From Chitinophagaceae bacterium (lineage in GTDB: Bacteria; Bacteroidota; Bacteroidia; Chitinophagales; Chitinophagaceae), in assembly GCA_016787065.1 (NCBI GenBank), contig JAEUVD010000003.1:1-34581 (forward strand): a stretch of 34,581 bases of DNA, given 5' to 3'. The notes below the pieces were generated by a model that did no database searches, was not told the origin of the DNA, and saw only the letters and a list, made by a program, of their open reading frames with translations. This document shows, piece after piece, positions 8,817-19,000 of the stretch (positions are counted from its first letter, which is position 1; every line of letters starts with the position of its first letter). Both the position numbers and the translations under genes were made by a program.

Positions 8817-8972
8817 TTATTTCAGACGCAATTCGTCGGACACAGATAATTTCTTACGACCTTTTCTACGACGAGCGGCCAATACACGGCGACCACCTGG
8901 TGTTGCCATACGGGCACGGAAACCATGAACTGTTTTACGACGACGACGGTGGGGTTGGAATGTACGTTTCAT
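8817..8972 (-). CDS. rpmH: 50S ribosomal protein L34
   Basis: A 51-residue, very basic protein. It starts [19 protein letters not shown], continues [19 protein letters not shown], and has a short C-terminal extension ([11 protein letters not shown]). This is the L34 signature, with the usual family length plus a few residues. It belongs to the large ribosomal subunit. The gene lies directly upstream of rnpA and directly downstream of a near-consensus promoter. Confidence 0.98.
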   Translation of the reverse strand: MKRTFQPHRRRRKTVHGFRARMATPGGRRVLAARRRKGRKKLSVSDELRLK

Positions 8973-8995
8973 ACGACTACTTTTTTAAAGGGAGG

Positions 8996-9027
8996 CAAAA
9001 GTAGGGGATAAATTCTTAATAAACAAA
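8996..9027 (-). promoter_or_regulatory. rpmH-rnpA promoter
   Basis: On the minus strand, TTTG (9027-9024), 20 bases, then TACTTTTG (9003-8996). The L34 start codon is 23 bases further on. This is an excellent match to the Bacteroidota consensus. Confidence 0.75.
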
Positions 9028-9029
9028 AT

Positions 9030-9581
9030 TTATGGCTCGTAATATTGACCCACATACGTTCTTTCTTCTTCATAGAAAAAAGATTGATTCGGATCAAGGA
9101 ATTCTTTCTTTAAATGAATGGTTATCCAGCCATCATTTAAGCTACCGGAACCGGTGTAACGATAAACATCTCCGATGAAATAAATATCTTGTTGCGGAAT
9201 GGTGATGTAATTGCCCGATACTTTTAAATTTATCCGCTCGAAAATTGAATCGCGAACAGAATACATAGTTAACCCGAAACGATCGCCGGCATTCATTTTC
9301 AAACGAAGCGTATCGTCGTTCTCCGATTGTGGTGGATTATCTTTTACTAAAGTGGCTACTGCACAGGCGTAGTAACCTTCAAATTTTTTATTCGCTGTGA
9401 ACTGACAACTATCACCCTCATAGCCTAAGGCACATTCGCAATCGCCGTCTCTACACACACCACCATTTTTACATTCGGTTGCTCGGGTAACACAGGCGTC
9501 TGGGTTACAGGAGGAGAAAAAAGGTGCTGCCGAAATAATGAATAGGATAGCTACTAGTGCACGGAAAATAGATTGCTTCAT
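9030..9581 (-). CDS. EGF-like lipoprotein (second of tandem pair)
   Basis: A 183-residue lipoprotein, taking the ATG at 9581; a GTG at 9596 is also in frame but leaves an odd N-terminus. The signal peptide ends in a lipobox-like FFSSC, so Cys should be acylated. Directly after it comes an EGF-like module with six cysteines (ACVTRATEC, GGVC, DCEC, GYEGDSC), in the order C-x6-C-x5-C-x4-C-x-C-x8-C. The remaining 120 residues are predicted beta-rich (YITIPQQDIYFIGDVYRYTG, WITIHLKKEF) with no known motif. It is a paralogue of the gene just upstream, whose stop lies at 9596-9598, so the two are probably cotranscribed. It is likely membrane-anchored on the periplasmic or outer side. The ligand is unknown. 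Confidence 0.85.
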   Translation of the reverse strand: MKQSIFRALVAILFIISAAPFFSSCNPDACVTRATECKNGGVCRDGDCECALGYEGDSCQFTANKKFEGYYACAVATLVKDNPPQSENDDTLRLKMNAGDRFGLTMYSVRDSIFERINLKVSGNYITIPQQDIYFIGDVYRYTGSGSLNDGWITIHLKKEFLDPNQSFFYEEERTYVGQYYEP

Positions 9582-9595
9582 GATGTTAAAAGTCA

Positions 9596-10114
9596 CTAGG
9601 GTTTAATGTATTTAATAGCGTTATAAACACAGGAATTATACGTGTTATCGGTATTGTTTTTTTGCATTACAAAAATGGTCAAATATCTACCATTAATGTA
9701 TCCATTACCTTCATACGTATAGTTACCAACTGTTTGAGATTCTAACTCAATTTTTTCTGTATGTTCTAAATCGATGGTTGCGTTAGTAAGCAAGCCAATA
9801 GCAAAAATGTCGTGAATAGTAATCTTATTGGGTTGATCGCCGGGAGATATAATATTGGTAATGGTAACTTCGGCAATACCGTTACAACGATATTTTCCAT
9901 CATAGGTACCAATAAATTTCTCGTACACTTTGGTTTCACAATTAACACCTTCAAATCCGTTGGCACACTTGCAACGTTCATCACGGCACACACCGTTATT
10001 CTTACACACCAGGTTCTTACAGGCATCATGGTTACACGCGTTGAATAGAACCAGCGAGCATATACTCATAAATACCAGAAACGTTCCTGCGATCAGGCTT
10101 AATCTCTTCATCAT
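9596..10114 (-). CDS. EGF-like lipoprotein (first of tandem pair)
   Basis: A 172-residue lipoprotein. The start is ATG 10114 (or the next ATG, 10111), because the upstream in-frame ATG at 10135 lies inside the -7 element. The signal peptide ends in LFNAC, the lipobox. The following EGF-like module has six cysteines (ACKNLVC, NGVC, RCKC, GFEGVNC). A beta-rich tail of about 110 residues ends KYIKP, and its layout (KFIGTYDG near the module, YTYEGNGYINGRYLTI late) parallels the downstream paralogue. Function unknown; possibly binding or adhesion. No enzyme motif is seen. Confidence 0.85.
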   Translation of the reverse strand: MMKRLSLIAGTFLVFMSICSLVLFNACNHDACKNLVCKNNGVCRDERCKCANGFEGVNCETKVYEKFIGTYDGKYRCNGIAEVTITNIISPGDQPNKITIHDIFAIGLLTNATIDLEHTEKIELESQTVGNYTYEGNGYINGRYLTIFVMQKNNTDNTYNSCVYNAIKYIKP

Positions 10115-10128
10115 GCTTGAATGAATAA

Positions 10129-10136
10129 CAAACATA
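10129..10136 (-). promoter_or_regulatory. -7 element of the EGF lipoprotein pair
   Basis: TATGTTTG on the minus strand, an exact TANNTTTG match, 14 bases before the ATG at 10114. No good -33 TTTG is found at the expected spacing. Confidence 0.45.
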
Positions 10137-10202
10137 ATAAAAATTGAAGGTTTTTAACGTTTTTGGGATATTTTATTTTTTCATGTTACAAAACCATGAC
10201 AA

Positions 10203-11237
10203 CTACAAAGTATAATGATTCCAACCTTGTGCGGTAATATCAATGCGTTTATCGCCTTGCGTAATCAGTTTTTTGCCTTCTTCGGGAGAGGTCATATAAC
10301 CAATTACAGATAACCATTCTTCTTCTTTTATCTTCTCAAAATCGGTTGGTGAAATGGTAAACAATAACTCATAATCTTCGCCTCCATTTAATGCTGCTGT
10401 GGTAGGTGCAATATTAAATTTTCGTGCATTTTCGGTTGTTTCATCATGTATCGGAATTTTTTCTTCATACAAAACACAACCGGTTTCGCTTTGTTTACAG
10501 AGATGAAGAATCTCAGAGCTTAGTCCGTCGCTTATATCAATCATGGAGGTAGGCATGAGTTGATGTTCCTGCATCCATTCGATAGCCCGGCGTTGTGCTT
10601 CGGGCTTCATGAACCGCTGTAACACGTACGTTTGATTATCGAAAGAAGGTGTTACTTGTTGATTTTCCAGAAATACCTTTTTCTCTCGTTCCAGTAGTAA
10701 TAAGCCCATGTAGGCCGCTCCAAGATTGCCGGTAACGCAAAGCAGGTCATTCGGTTGCGCCCCTGAGCGAGTTACAAATTTTCGTTCATCCACCTCACCT
10801 AGCGCTGTGATACTCAGTATCAATCCTTTGAGAGAGGAAGTGGTATCGCCACCAATAATATCAACCTGATAGCGTTCACAGGCCAACTTTATACCTGCAT
10901 AAATTTCATCTAGCGCTTCCACGCTAAAACGATTGGAAATTGCTATACTCACCGTAATTGCGGTGGGCGTTGCATTCATAGCATAAATATCCGAGAGATT
11001 TACAACTACCGCTTTGTAACCTAAGTGTTTCAAAGGCATATACATCAAATCGAAATGAACACCTTCCACTAACATATCGGTAGAAACCACAGTTTGCTTT
11101 CCAAAGGTTTCTACTATGGCCGCGTCGTCGCCGATGCCTAACAACGTGCTAACATTTTTGGTATCAATATCACGGGTTAGAAAATCAATGAGGCCAAATT
11201 CTCCAAGACTACCAATTTCGGTTCGCTCTTCACTCAT
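10203..11237 (-). CDS. thiL: Thiamine-monophosphate kinase
   Basis: A 344-residue enzyme that phosphorylates thiamine monophosphate to thiamine diphosphate with ATP, the last step of thiamine cofactor synthesis. The start MSEERTEIGSLGEFGLI at 11237 fits the family; a longer in-frame reading would run through the end of the upstream gene. Diagnostic motifs are GIGDDAAI (metal and ATP binding), STDMLVEGVHFD, NLSDIYAMNATP, GGDTTSS, MIDISDGLSSE and LNGGEDYELLF, all in family order. A TACTTTTG element 16 bases upstream may give it its own promoter. It is also close to the glycosyltransferase gene before it. Confidence 0.97.
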   Translation of the reverse strand: MSEERTEIGSLGEFGLIDFLTRDIDTKNVSTLLGIGDDAAIVETFGKQTVVSTDMLVEGVHFDLMYMPLKHLGYKAVVVNLSDIYAMNATPTAITVSIAISNRFSVEALDEIYAGIKLACERYQVDIIGGDTTSSLKGLILSITALGEVDERKFVTRSGAQPNDLLCVTGNLGAAYMGLLLLEREKKVFLENQQVTPSFDNQTYVLQRFMKPEAQRRAIEWMQEHQLMPTSMIDISDGLSSEILHLCKQSETGCVLYEEKIPIHDETTENARKFNIAPTTAALNGGEDYELLFTISPTDFEKIKEEEWLSVIGYMTSPEEGKKLITQGDKRIDITAQGWNHYTL

Positions 11238-11253
11238 ACTATAAAAATTTCCG

Positions 11254-11261
11254 CAAAAGTA
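11254..11261 (-). promoter_or_regulatory. -7 element before thiL
   Basis: TACTTTTG on the minus strand in the 28-base gap between the GT2 stop and the thiL start. No recognisable -33 element is at the usual distance. Confidence 0.4.
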
Positions 11262-11265
11262 CGGG

Positions 11266-12024
11266 TTAAGCCTTATACATATTTTCCAGAAACAAATACT
11301 TGTTATAGGCGTATTGCATTTCTTGAGAAACTTGTTTCCAGCCGGTTTTTCCATCTAGAAACCCCATGCGCAGAATATAATTTTTAAGGAAAACGGTAAA
11401 ACTGCTCAAGTATTTTTTTAGGAAACTTACCCGACGATTACGTTTAAACATACCATCGGCACTAAGTTGGGCATAATGCGCTAATTTTTTTGCTTGATCT
11501 TCAAAGGTTGCGAAGGAATAATGCAACACATAACCATCCAGTTTAATAACCCGATAGGAAGCGGGTAATTTCAAATCTTCGTGCACCGGACTACTATTCC
11601 AACTTACCTGATCGCGATGAAATAAACGGATTCGATATTCTTTTCGCGACGAACCGTATTTCATTTGTTGATTGTTTATAACCAGTTTTCTTCGAATGGC
11701 AAATACTGTTTGAGTAGGCTGCGATTCGGAGAATGTAGATTGAAGGGAACGAATCAGTTCCGGTTGCGCCACTTCATCGGCATCTAAACTTAAGATCCAA
11801 GGATTCATAGCCTGGCTATTACCTTCATTTTTCGTTTCGCCATAACCTTTCCAACTGGTTTGAAACACGGTGGCTCCCATTTTTTCAGCTAGCGAAAGGG
11901 TATTATCGGTGCTCCCATTGTCAACAACCAACAGTTGATTGCATACACCTTTCCAAGGTTGTAAACAACGAACGATGTTCCTTTCTTCATTTCGGGTGAT
12001 CACAACAACGCTGATCGGGAGCAT
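11266..12024 (-). CDS. GT2-family glycosyltransferase (WaaE/KdtX-like)
   Basis: A 252-residue GT-A enzyme. Residues 1-12 (LPISVVVITRNEE) start the nucleotide-binding fold. VVDNGSTDNT is at 33-42, and the metal-binding DADE motif at 81-84 lies in WILSLDADE. The segment WKGYGETKNEG and the later RIRLFHRD and HEDLK elements are typical of the LPS core beta-glucosyltransferase group (WaaE/KdtX). It probably adds a hexose to a lipopolysaccharide or surface glycan at the inner face of the membrane. It is transcribed toward thiL. lpxH, a lipid A gene, is divergent from it, in keeping with an envelope role. The exact acceptor is not known. Confidence 0.87.
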   Translation of the reverse strand: MLPISVVVITRNEERNIVRCLQPWKGVCNQLLVVDNGSTDNTLSLAEKMGATVFQTSWKGYGETKNEGNSQAMNPWILSLDADEVAQPELIRSLQSTFSESQPTQTVFAIRRKLVINNQQMKYGSSRKEYRIRLFHRDQVSWNSSPVHEDLKLPASYRVIKLDGYVLHYSFATFEDQAKKLAHYAQLSADGMFKRNRRVSFLKKYLSSFTVFLKNYILRMGFLDGKTGWKQVSQEMQYAYNKYLFLENMYKA

Positions 12025-12028
12025 GGGT

Positions 12029-12058
12029 TAAAAGTAAAATCTTTTGCAAGAACAGCAA
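12029..12058 (-). promoter_or_regulatory. Promoter of the GT2 gene, abutting its start codon
   Basis: On the minus strand, TTG (12058-12056), 19 bases, then TACTTTTA (12036-12029), a 7 of 8 match. The last base is only 4 bases before the ATG at 12024, so the transcript would be leaderless or nearly so. Confidence 0.5.
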
Positions 12059-12112
12059 GAGGAAAGTAAAGAAATCGAAAAATACGGAGGATTAGATTTA
12101 ACGCAATCGTCT

Positions 12113-12120
12113 TACTTTTG
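12113..12120 (+). promoter_or_regulatory. -7 element of lpxH
   Basis: An exact TACTTTTG that ends 7 bases before the lpxH ATG at 12128. There is no clear -33 TTTG. The implied leader is a few bases at most. Confidence 0.5.
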
Positions 12121-12127
12121 ACGGCGC

Positions 12128-12916
12128 ATGCGCGATTTGCAACTTCTTCCGGGAAAAAAATTCTTTTTCGCTTCCGATTTTCATTTCGGAATTCCAAACA
12201 AACAAGAAAGTTTGAATCGTGAAAAACGAATTTGTGCTTGGTTAGAAAAAATTCAACCGGAAACCCAGGCCCTCTTTTTATTAGGAGATGTTTTTGATGC
12301 TTGGATAGAATACAAGCGTGTGGTGCCGGCAGGCTTTGTTCGTTTTCTTGGCAAACTTGCTGCATTTCAGGACGCTGGCATTCCAATATTCGTATTTACA
12401 GGAAATCACGACTTATGGATGCGCGGTTATTTGCAGGAAGAGGTGGGTGCGGAAATTCACAAACAAACCTTGGAAATAAGATTGGCCGGAAAGCATTTTG
12501 TGCTTGCACATGGTGATGGCTTACATGCTTCGGAAGGAGGGTATTTGTGGATGAAGAAATTGTTTCATCATCCCTTCTCGCAATGGCTATACCGAAAATT
12601 ACACCCGGATTGGGGCGTTGGAATCGCCGATTTTTTTAGCAGACGAGGAGAAAAACACCGCATGGAGGAAGCTCCGGTTATTCAGGATGAAAGCAAAGAA
12701 TCGCAATGGTTGTTTGCCCAAGAACGTTTACAACAAGGCGATGTGGATTATTTCGTTTTTGGTCATAGGCATATACCACAACACAAGAAACTTACGCCCC
12801 ATACTGATTTTGTTAATTTAGGGGATTGGTTGCGCTTTGACACCTATGGCGAATTCGATGGTAAGGAATTTCGTTTAGTACACTTTCCTTCGGGAGAACC
12901 ACACATACAGCCTTAA
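12128..12916 (+). CDS. lpxH: UDP-2,3-diacylglucosamine diphosphatase
   Basis: A 262-residue calcineurin-like metallophosphoesterase. It hydrolyses UDP-2,3-diacylglucosamine to lipid X and UMP in lipid A synthesis, at the inner membrane surface. Metal-binding motifs are in order: SDFHFG (D17, H19), GDVFD (52-56), GNHDLW (about 93), AHGDGLH (about 127) and FGHRHIP (about 215). The length and the insert with MKKLFHHPFSQWLYRKLHPD fit the LpxH group found in Bacteroidota. It is divergent from the GT2 glycosyltransferase gene, with a -7 element almost touching the start codon. Another calcineurin phosphoesterase activity is possible but less likely. Confidence 0.9.
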   Translation: MRDLQLLPGKKFFFASDFHFGIPNKQESLNREKRICAWLEKIQPETQALFLLGDVFDAWIEYKRVVPAGFVRFLGKLAAFQDAGIPIFVFTGNHDLWMRGYLQEEVGAEIHKQTLEIRLAGKHFVLAHGDGLHASEGGYLWMKKLFHHPFSQWLYRKLHPDWGVGIADFFSRRGEKHRMEEAPVIQDESKESQWLFAQERLQQGDVDYFVFGHRHIPQHKKLTPHTDFVNLGDWLRFDTYGEFDGKEFRLVHFPSGEPHIQP

Positions 12917-12959
12917 TTAATAAGCAAAGCTGAAACCCTTGTGTAGCAAGGCTTTAGGA

Positions 12960-13011
12960 TGTCATTATCATGTCATGAAAATATTGAGATAAAATGACAG
13001 AAAGTATTTTG
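12960..13011 (+). promoter_or_regulatory. Promoter region of the giant SprB-repeat gene with TGTCAT sites
   Basis: TTG at 12984-12986, 18 bases, then TATTTTG at 13005-13011, which is one base short of the TANNTTTG consensus. TGTCAT occurs at 12960-12965 and 12971-12976, and its complement ATGACA at 12994-12999, between the two promoter boxes. The same ATGACA lies at the same place in the promoter at 4747-4777. A leader of about 80 bases precedes the ATG at 13099. It includes a small TCTGC/GCAGA hairpin. Confidence 0.45.
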
Positions 13012-13098
13012 CCATCCGACTCTTTTCACATTAAATTAGCACACTGAAAGAACCCGTGTGTCTGCGATATTGCAGAACGAGCAGAAAAAAAGAAAAGT

Positions 13099-16000
13099 AT
13101 GAAAAGAATTATTACTTCGATTGTCGTTTTATTGGTAAGTTTTTGGAGCACGCAAGCTCAAACTATGATTACTGGTGGATGTGAAAGTTCACCTTGTAAT
13201 GCAATCCCTCTTTGCGGTATTGGTACGGTGAATCAAGCGAACAGCTTTACATCCACCGGAAACCCTCAGGGTACCTGTGGTGCGAATTTTTTTACAGGCA
13301 ATTGGGTTTACTACCGATTTACGTGCTATGCATCGGGTAATTTAACCTTTACGATAACGCCAAATGATGCTACGTCAGATATCAACTGGGGTTTATGGGA
13401 TATTTCCGTTACAGGATGCGGAAGTTTGTCGGCCACCACCACTTGTAGTGCCGCCCCTACTGCTGGAGCGGTAAACTCAGGAATCATTCCAATTGTAGCA
13501 GGTAATACTTATATTTTAGGGGTTCAACGGGCTTCAGGTGGAACCGCAACCTTTGGTTTCGGTATCAACTTCACTGGTACAACAGCGTCATTAACCAATT
13601 CAACCCAGCCTTCGATGGCTTCGGTATTACCTATCAATATTTGTTTGCCGGTAAATCAGGTGAAAGTAAAATTAACAGACGGGGTTCGTTGTTCTCAAGT
13701 TTCTGTTAATGACTTTAATATCTCTTCAAATCCAACGTTTACGGTAGGAGGATCTTCTTGTCCAGGTTGTGTGAATGCCACAACACCAATAACAAATTAC
13801 AGTGCTTACGAAGACACCTTGGTATTTAATTTTCCAACGGCCTTAGCTCCAGGTACTTATACCATTAGTTTTAATAGTGCTTCCCCAAATCTTCCTCGTA
13901 ACTATTGTAACCTTCTTCCAAATACAGCACCAACCGTTAGTTTTACCGTGCCTGTTGCACTGGATGTTACAAACGCAACTGGATACAATTGTACTACTCA
14001 AAGTTATATCGATACGCTTCAAGGATTTAATGGCAACCCACCTTATCAATATAAAGTGAAAGGCGGAACTCAGGCAAACACCTACGGAACAGCTACCAAT
14101 AGCTACAACGTGTTTACAGGTTTGGTGGGAAATACCACTTACACGGCTTATGTGAAGGATGCCAATGGGTGTGAAGACTCCGTGATTCTGAACCATCCGG
14201 CTTTAATTCCGTTACAAGCACCGAACTTATCGCTATCAGCTAGTCCGCCATGTTATAATCAATTCAGTTTAGACTCTATTGTTGTTGGAACGATGACTTC
14301 CGGACAAGGGCCTTACACATTTACATTAGCCTCTACTCCGGCTGCTGCGGCAACGTCAGGAACGTTTTATCCGCCAAACAAATGGAAGAACTTGCAATTT
14401 ACTGCAGGGGCTGTATTTACTGTAACGGTAACGGATGCTTGGGGCTGTACAAAAACAGCGATTAAGAATTTGGTGAATCCGGCACAGCTAACCTTGCCAA
14501 CACCAACAAGTACGAATCCATTATGTCCGGGCGATTCCAATGGGGTTATTTCGGTAACCGCAACGGGTGGTACCGGTCCGTGGAACTACCTTTATAATCC
14601 ATTCTATCCTCCAACGATGGATACGAATAACACCTCTCCAAGTCATATTGGAAATCAGGCGGTGAATGTACCAGCCGGTGTTTATGTAATTACGGTTACG
14701 GATGCGAATGGATGTTCTACTACAGTGTCCAGAACCTTAACCACACCTCCGGTAATCAACATTAAAACAAACAATACACCGGCACCAACGGTTTATTGGA
14801 ACCCTACCTGTTTAAATCCATGTAGTGGAAAAATAAAACCATCCGCAACGGGTGGTACCGGAACGAAAAAGAATTTCTATTTATATTATCCGACCTATCC
14901 GAGTGCACCTATTGATTCGGTAAAATACATTGGTGTTACAACCGTTACAGACTCCTTCTTTGATGGAACGGTTTCGCAGCCTACAGGCTTGTGTGCCGGT
15001 ACGTACACGGTAATGGCGGTAGACCAAGCGGGTTGTACTGCTACGGCAACCATAACCTTGTCGTTACCTGCATATCCTGATATTACCTTGGATAGTACGA
15101 TCGATGTAAACTGTAATGGAAGCTGTACTGGTAAAATATATACCTCAACCGTTGGTGCAGCAACTCCGTTCACCTATACTATATCACCGGCAACCGTAGG
15201 TGCTTGTACGGCAACATCCATAGGAAGCAACACGGGTGATTATCAAGGTTTGGCTGCGGGTACCTATACCATCGTTGTAACAAAAACCTATGGTGCAGAC
15301 CAATGTAAAGACACCTTAAGTAATATTACTATTACAGAACCACCGGCCTTACAAATTGGTATTCCGGATATTGATGATGTTCTTTGTTTCGGAGGAAATA
15401 GTGGTGAAATTGAAATATTAGCAACAGGTGGTACGGGTACAATAACCTATACCATTACACCACTTGGCCCTCAGAGCAATACTACGGGTGAGTTCCAGAA
15501 CTTAACAGCACAATGTTATACCATTACAGCAACTGATGCCAATGGTTGTACTATCACAACAACAGCCTGTGTAACACAACCCACCCAGCTCAATCTTGCA
15601 ATTAATAATGTAGTGAATGTTTCTTGTTTTGGCCTTTGCGATGGTACTGCGGATGCGGTAGGCTCTGGTGGTGCTTCAAATTATCAGTATTCAATTACAG
15701 CTCCAGGAGTTATAAATGCTTCTACAGGTGCTATCTCCGGTTTATGTGTTGGAGGTTATACCGTTACAGTAACGGATGATAATGGCTGTACCAGTACGGC
15801 AACTATTAACATTACACAACCTAATGCTTTAACTGCTGTTGGTAATGTTACACAGAATGCGCTTTGTAATGGCGACTGTAACGGAACAGCAACTATAACG
15901 CCTTCCGGAGGAACATCACCGTATAACTATACGATAGCAGGACCAGGTACGCCTGTAATTAATGCAAGTGGTGCAACCGGAAATGCTTCTGCCTTATGTG

Positions 16001-19000
16001 CAGGTATTTATACGGTTCAAGTTACCGATGCGAATACTTGTACAACAGCAATAACGATAACTATAACTGAACCGGGCGTCCTTACTGCGGTTTCTGCCTT
16101 AACGAATAACCCTACTTGTACGAATGCTTGTAATGGTGGCGGAACAGTTACTCCTGCAGGCGGTACTTCGCCTTATAATTATACTATTAGCGGACCCGGC
16201 TCACCTACTATCAATGCAAGTGGCGCTGTAGGTACTGCTTTAAATTTATGTAATGGTGTTTACACGATTCAAGTTACTGATGCCAACAGTTGTACTACTA
16301 CAGTGACTATTTCGGTAACAGATCCAGCTATCGTAACTATTGATACACTATCTGTTCAACATGCTCTATGTGATAATAGTTGCAATGGTATTATTACCAT
16401 GACTGCCGGTGGCGGTATCGGAGGTTATAGTTATTCTATTTCTCCAACAACAAATGGCACATGTAACATTGCACAAGCTGCCAATGTATTTAGTAATGCC
16501 TGGGCTGCAACGTATTTAGTAACCGTACTCGACGGTAATGCCTGTTCGGCTACCATGAATGTTACTGTAACAGATCCGGCACCATTTATTATTGATACAA
16601 TTTCTGTTACACCTGTAAGTTGTAATGGAGGGTGTGATGGTGTGATAGAGATGGCCTATACGGGAGGAACCGGATTGGCATCCTATAATATCAGTCCTTC
16701 AGTACCTTGTGTTCCAACGCAAACAATACCTGGTTTATTTGGCAACTTAGGATCTAATTTATACACGATACAAGGTACCGATGCAAATGGCTGTACCGCT
16801 GTTAAAGTGGTTTTAGTATCACAACCTTCAGCGCCAACCGTAAGCATTACGCCAGGAATTACACCAACATGTAGTCCTGGTTGTGACGGAACAGCTACTG
16901 CCGCAGGTTCTGGCGGTGTAGGTGGATTTAGTTATACGATCACACCGAATGCCACCACTTCTATTGACCCTTTAACAGGGGCAATCACTAACGTGTGTGC
17001 CGGTGTAAGTTATACGGTAACAGCTACGGATGCCAATAGTTGTTCAACTACAGCATCTTTCTTGATGGTAACTCCAAATGGCCCAGTGGCTTCTATCACG
17101 GGTTATACACTACCAACTTGTAATCCTGGTTGCGATGGTACTATGACTGTAAATGTTTCAGGAGGAACTTCTCCTTATACCTATAATATTACAGCGGGGG
17201 CTTCGGTAAGTATTACTGGACCTACAGCTACAACAACAGTAACCGGTAATAATCTTTGTGCCGGAACAAACTATATTTTAACCGTAACCGATGCTAACTT
17301 ATGTGTTGGTTCAGCCGATACCTTACTAAATGCACCAGCTCCACCAACTGTAAGTGTGAGTGGTGCTATCGGAAATGTAACCTGTAATGGTGGTTGTAAC
17401 GGTACAGTTACAATTACTTCTTCAGGAGGAACAGGTACGGTAACATTTGGTAACTTGGTATGGCAGAACCCTGCAATGACTTGTGTACCACAACAACCTA
17501 CCTCAGGATCATTTACCAACTTGGGTGCTAATACATATACGATTACCGGAACCGATGCCAGTGGTTGTACAGGAACTGTAAGCTTTACCATTACTGAACC
17601 AACGGCTTTAACCTTGGCTGTAACATCAACCCAAGATGTTGATTGTAACGGAAATTGTACGGGGATTATAAACTTCGTTGCTAACGGAGGAACACCAGGA
17701 TATAATTATTCTATCAACCCGAATACCAACGGTACTTGTAATGCAACCTTAGTTGGTTCAAGTTACACTACTTTATGGGCAAGCAACTATACCGTATCGG
17801 TATCGGATGGTAATGGCTGTGTTGCTACATCGATTGCAACCATCAATGAAAACCCAGTATTCAGTATTGATACGTTATCTGTTACCCCTGTAAGTTGTAA
17901 TGGTGGATGTGATGGTGCCATTGAAATGGTATTCACAGGAGGAAGTGGAACGGCTACGTATTCTATTTCACCGAATGTGCCATGTGTTCCTACACAACCT
18001 ATTCCTGGTAATTTCGGAAACCTAGGTAGTAATTTATATACTGTACAAGGTATCGATGGTAACGGCTGTATAGCTACTACCAACGTAATGGTTAACCAAC
18101 CTTCAGCACCTACTTTGGGTATTACACCGGGTAACCAACCTGGATGTAACCCTGGTTGCGATGGTACGGCACAAGCGAATGCCGGTGGTGGTACACCAGG
18201 TTATACGTATTCTATTACAGGTTCAGCAACAATTAGTGCTACGGGTGCAATAACACATGTATGTGCTAATGTTGTTTATACCGTTACTGCTACCGATGTA
18301 AATGGTTGTACTTCTACCGCTAGCTTCTCCATGACAACTGCGGCTAGTCCTACACTTACGCTCACAGGTCAAATTAATCCAACTTGTACTCCTGGTTGTG
18401 ATGGAACAGCGCAAGCTAATCCTCTAGGTGGTGCCGGTGGTTATACATACAGTGTTACAGGTGGTGCTTCTGTTAGTACAACCGGATTAGTTTCCGGTAT
18501 TTGCGCCGGTGTTACCTACACGGTAACATTAACCGATGCGAATGGTTGTACTGCAACGTCGCAAATAACAATGACTACACCGAATGGTCCGGTTATGAGT
18601 ATAACAAGCTTTGTTCAACCATCTTGTTCTCCAGGTTGTAATGGTTCCATGACAGTAAGTGTTTCCGGTGGAACAGCACCATTCACGTATTCAATAAATG
18701 CGGGTGCCGGGTTGTCGGTTACTGGTCCTACGGCCGCTACCGTAACTACAGGTACTAACCTTTGCGATAATCAATTATATACTTTAACTGTTACGGATGC
18801 CAATTCATGTGTTGGTTTTGCTGATACTACGTTATTTGAACCTGCAGGTCCTACGGTAGATACTGTTTCAACAACACCTATTACATGCTTCCAAAATTGT
18901 AATGGCACGGTGGTTGTGACCTCTTCGGGTGGTGCGGCTCCAATCAACTTTAGCTTAACACCGGTGAATAGTTCACCATGTGCGGCTCCAACGCAGGCTA

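Noticed and set aside
8807..9004. Plus-strand ORF of 65 codons
   Set aside because: It is antisense to rpmH, whose L34 sequence and operon position with rnpA are unmistakable.
9766..10124. Several ORFs within the first EGF lipoprotein gene
   Set aside because: They are other frames of a gene with a clear lipobox and a six-Cys module.
12000..12386. Minus-strand ORF of 128 codons overlapping lpxH
   Set aside because: It overlaps the conserved metal-binding motifs of LpxH on the other strand and matches no family.
12925..12956. CCTTG/CAAGG hairpin after lpxH as a terminator
   Set aside because: The stem is short and no run of T follows.
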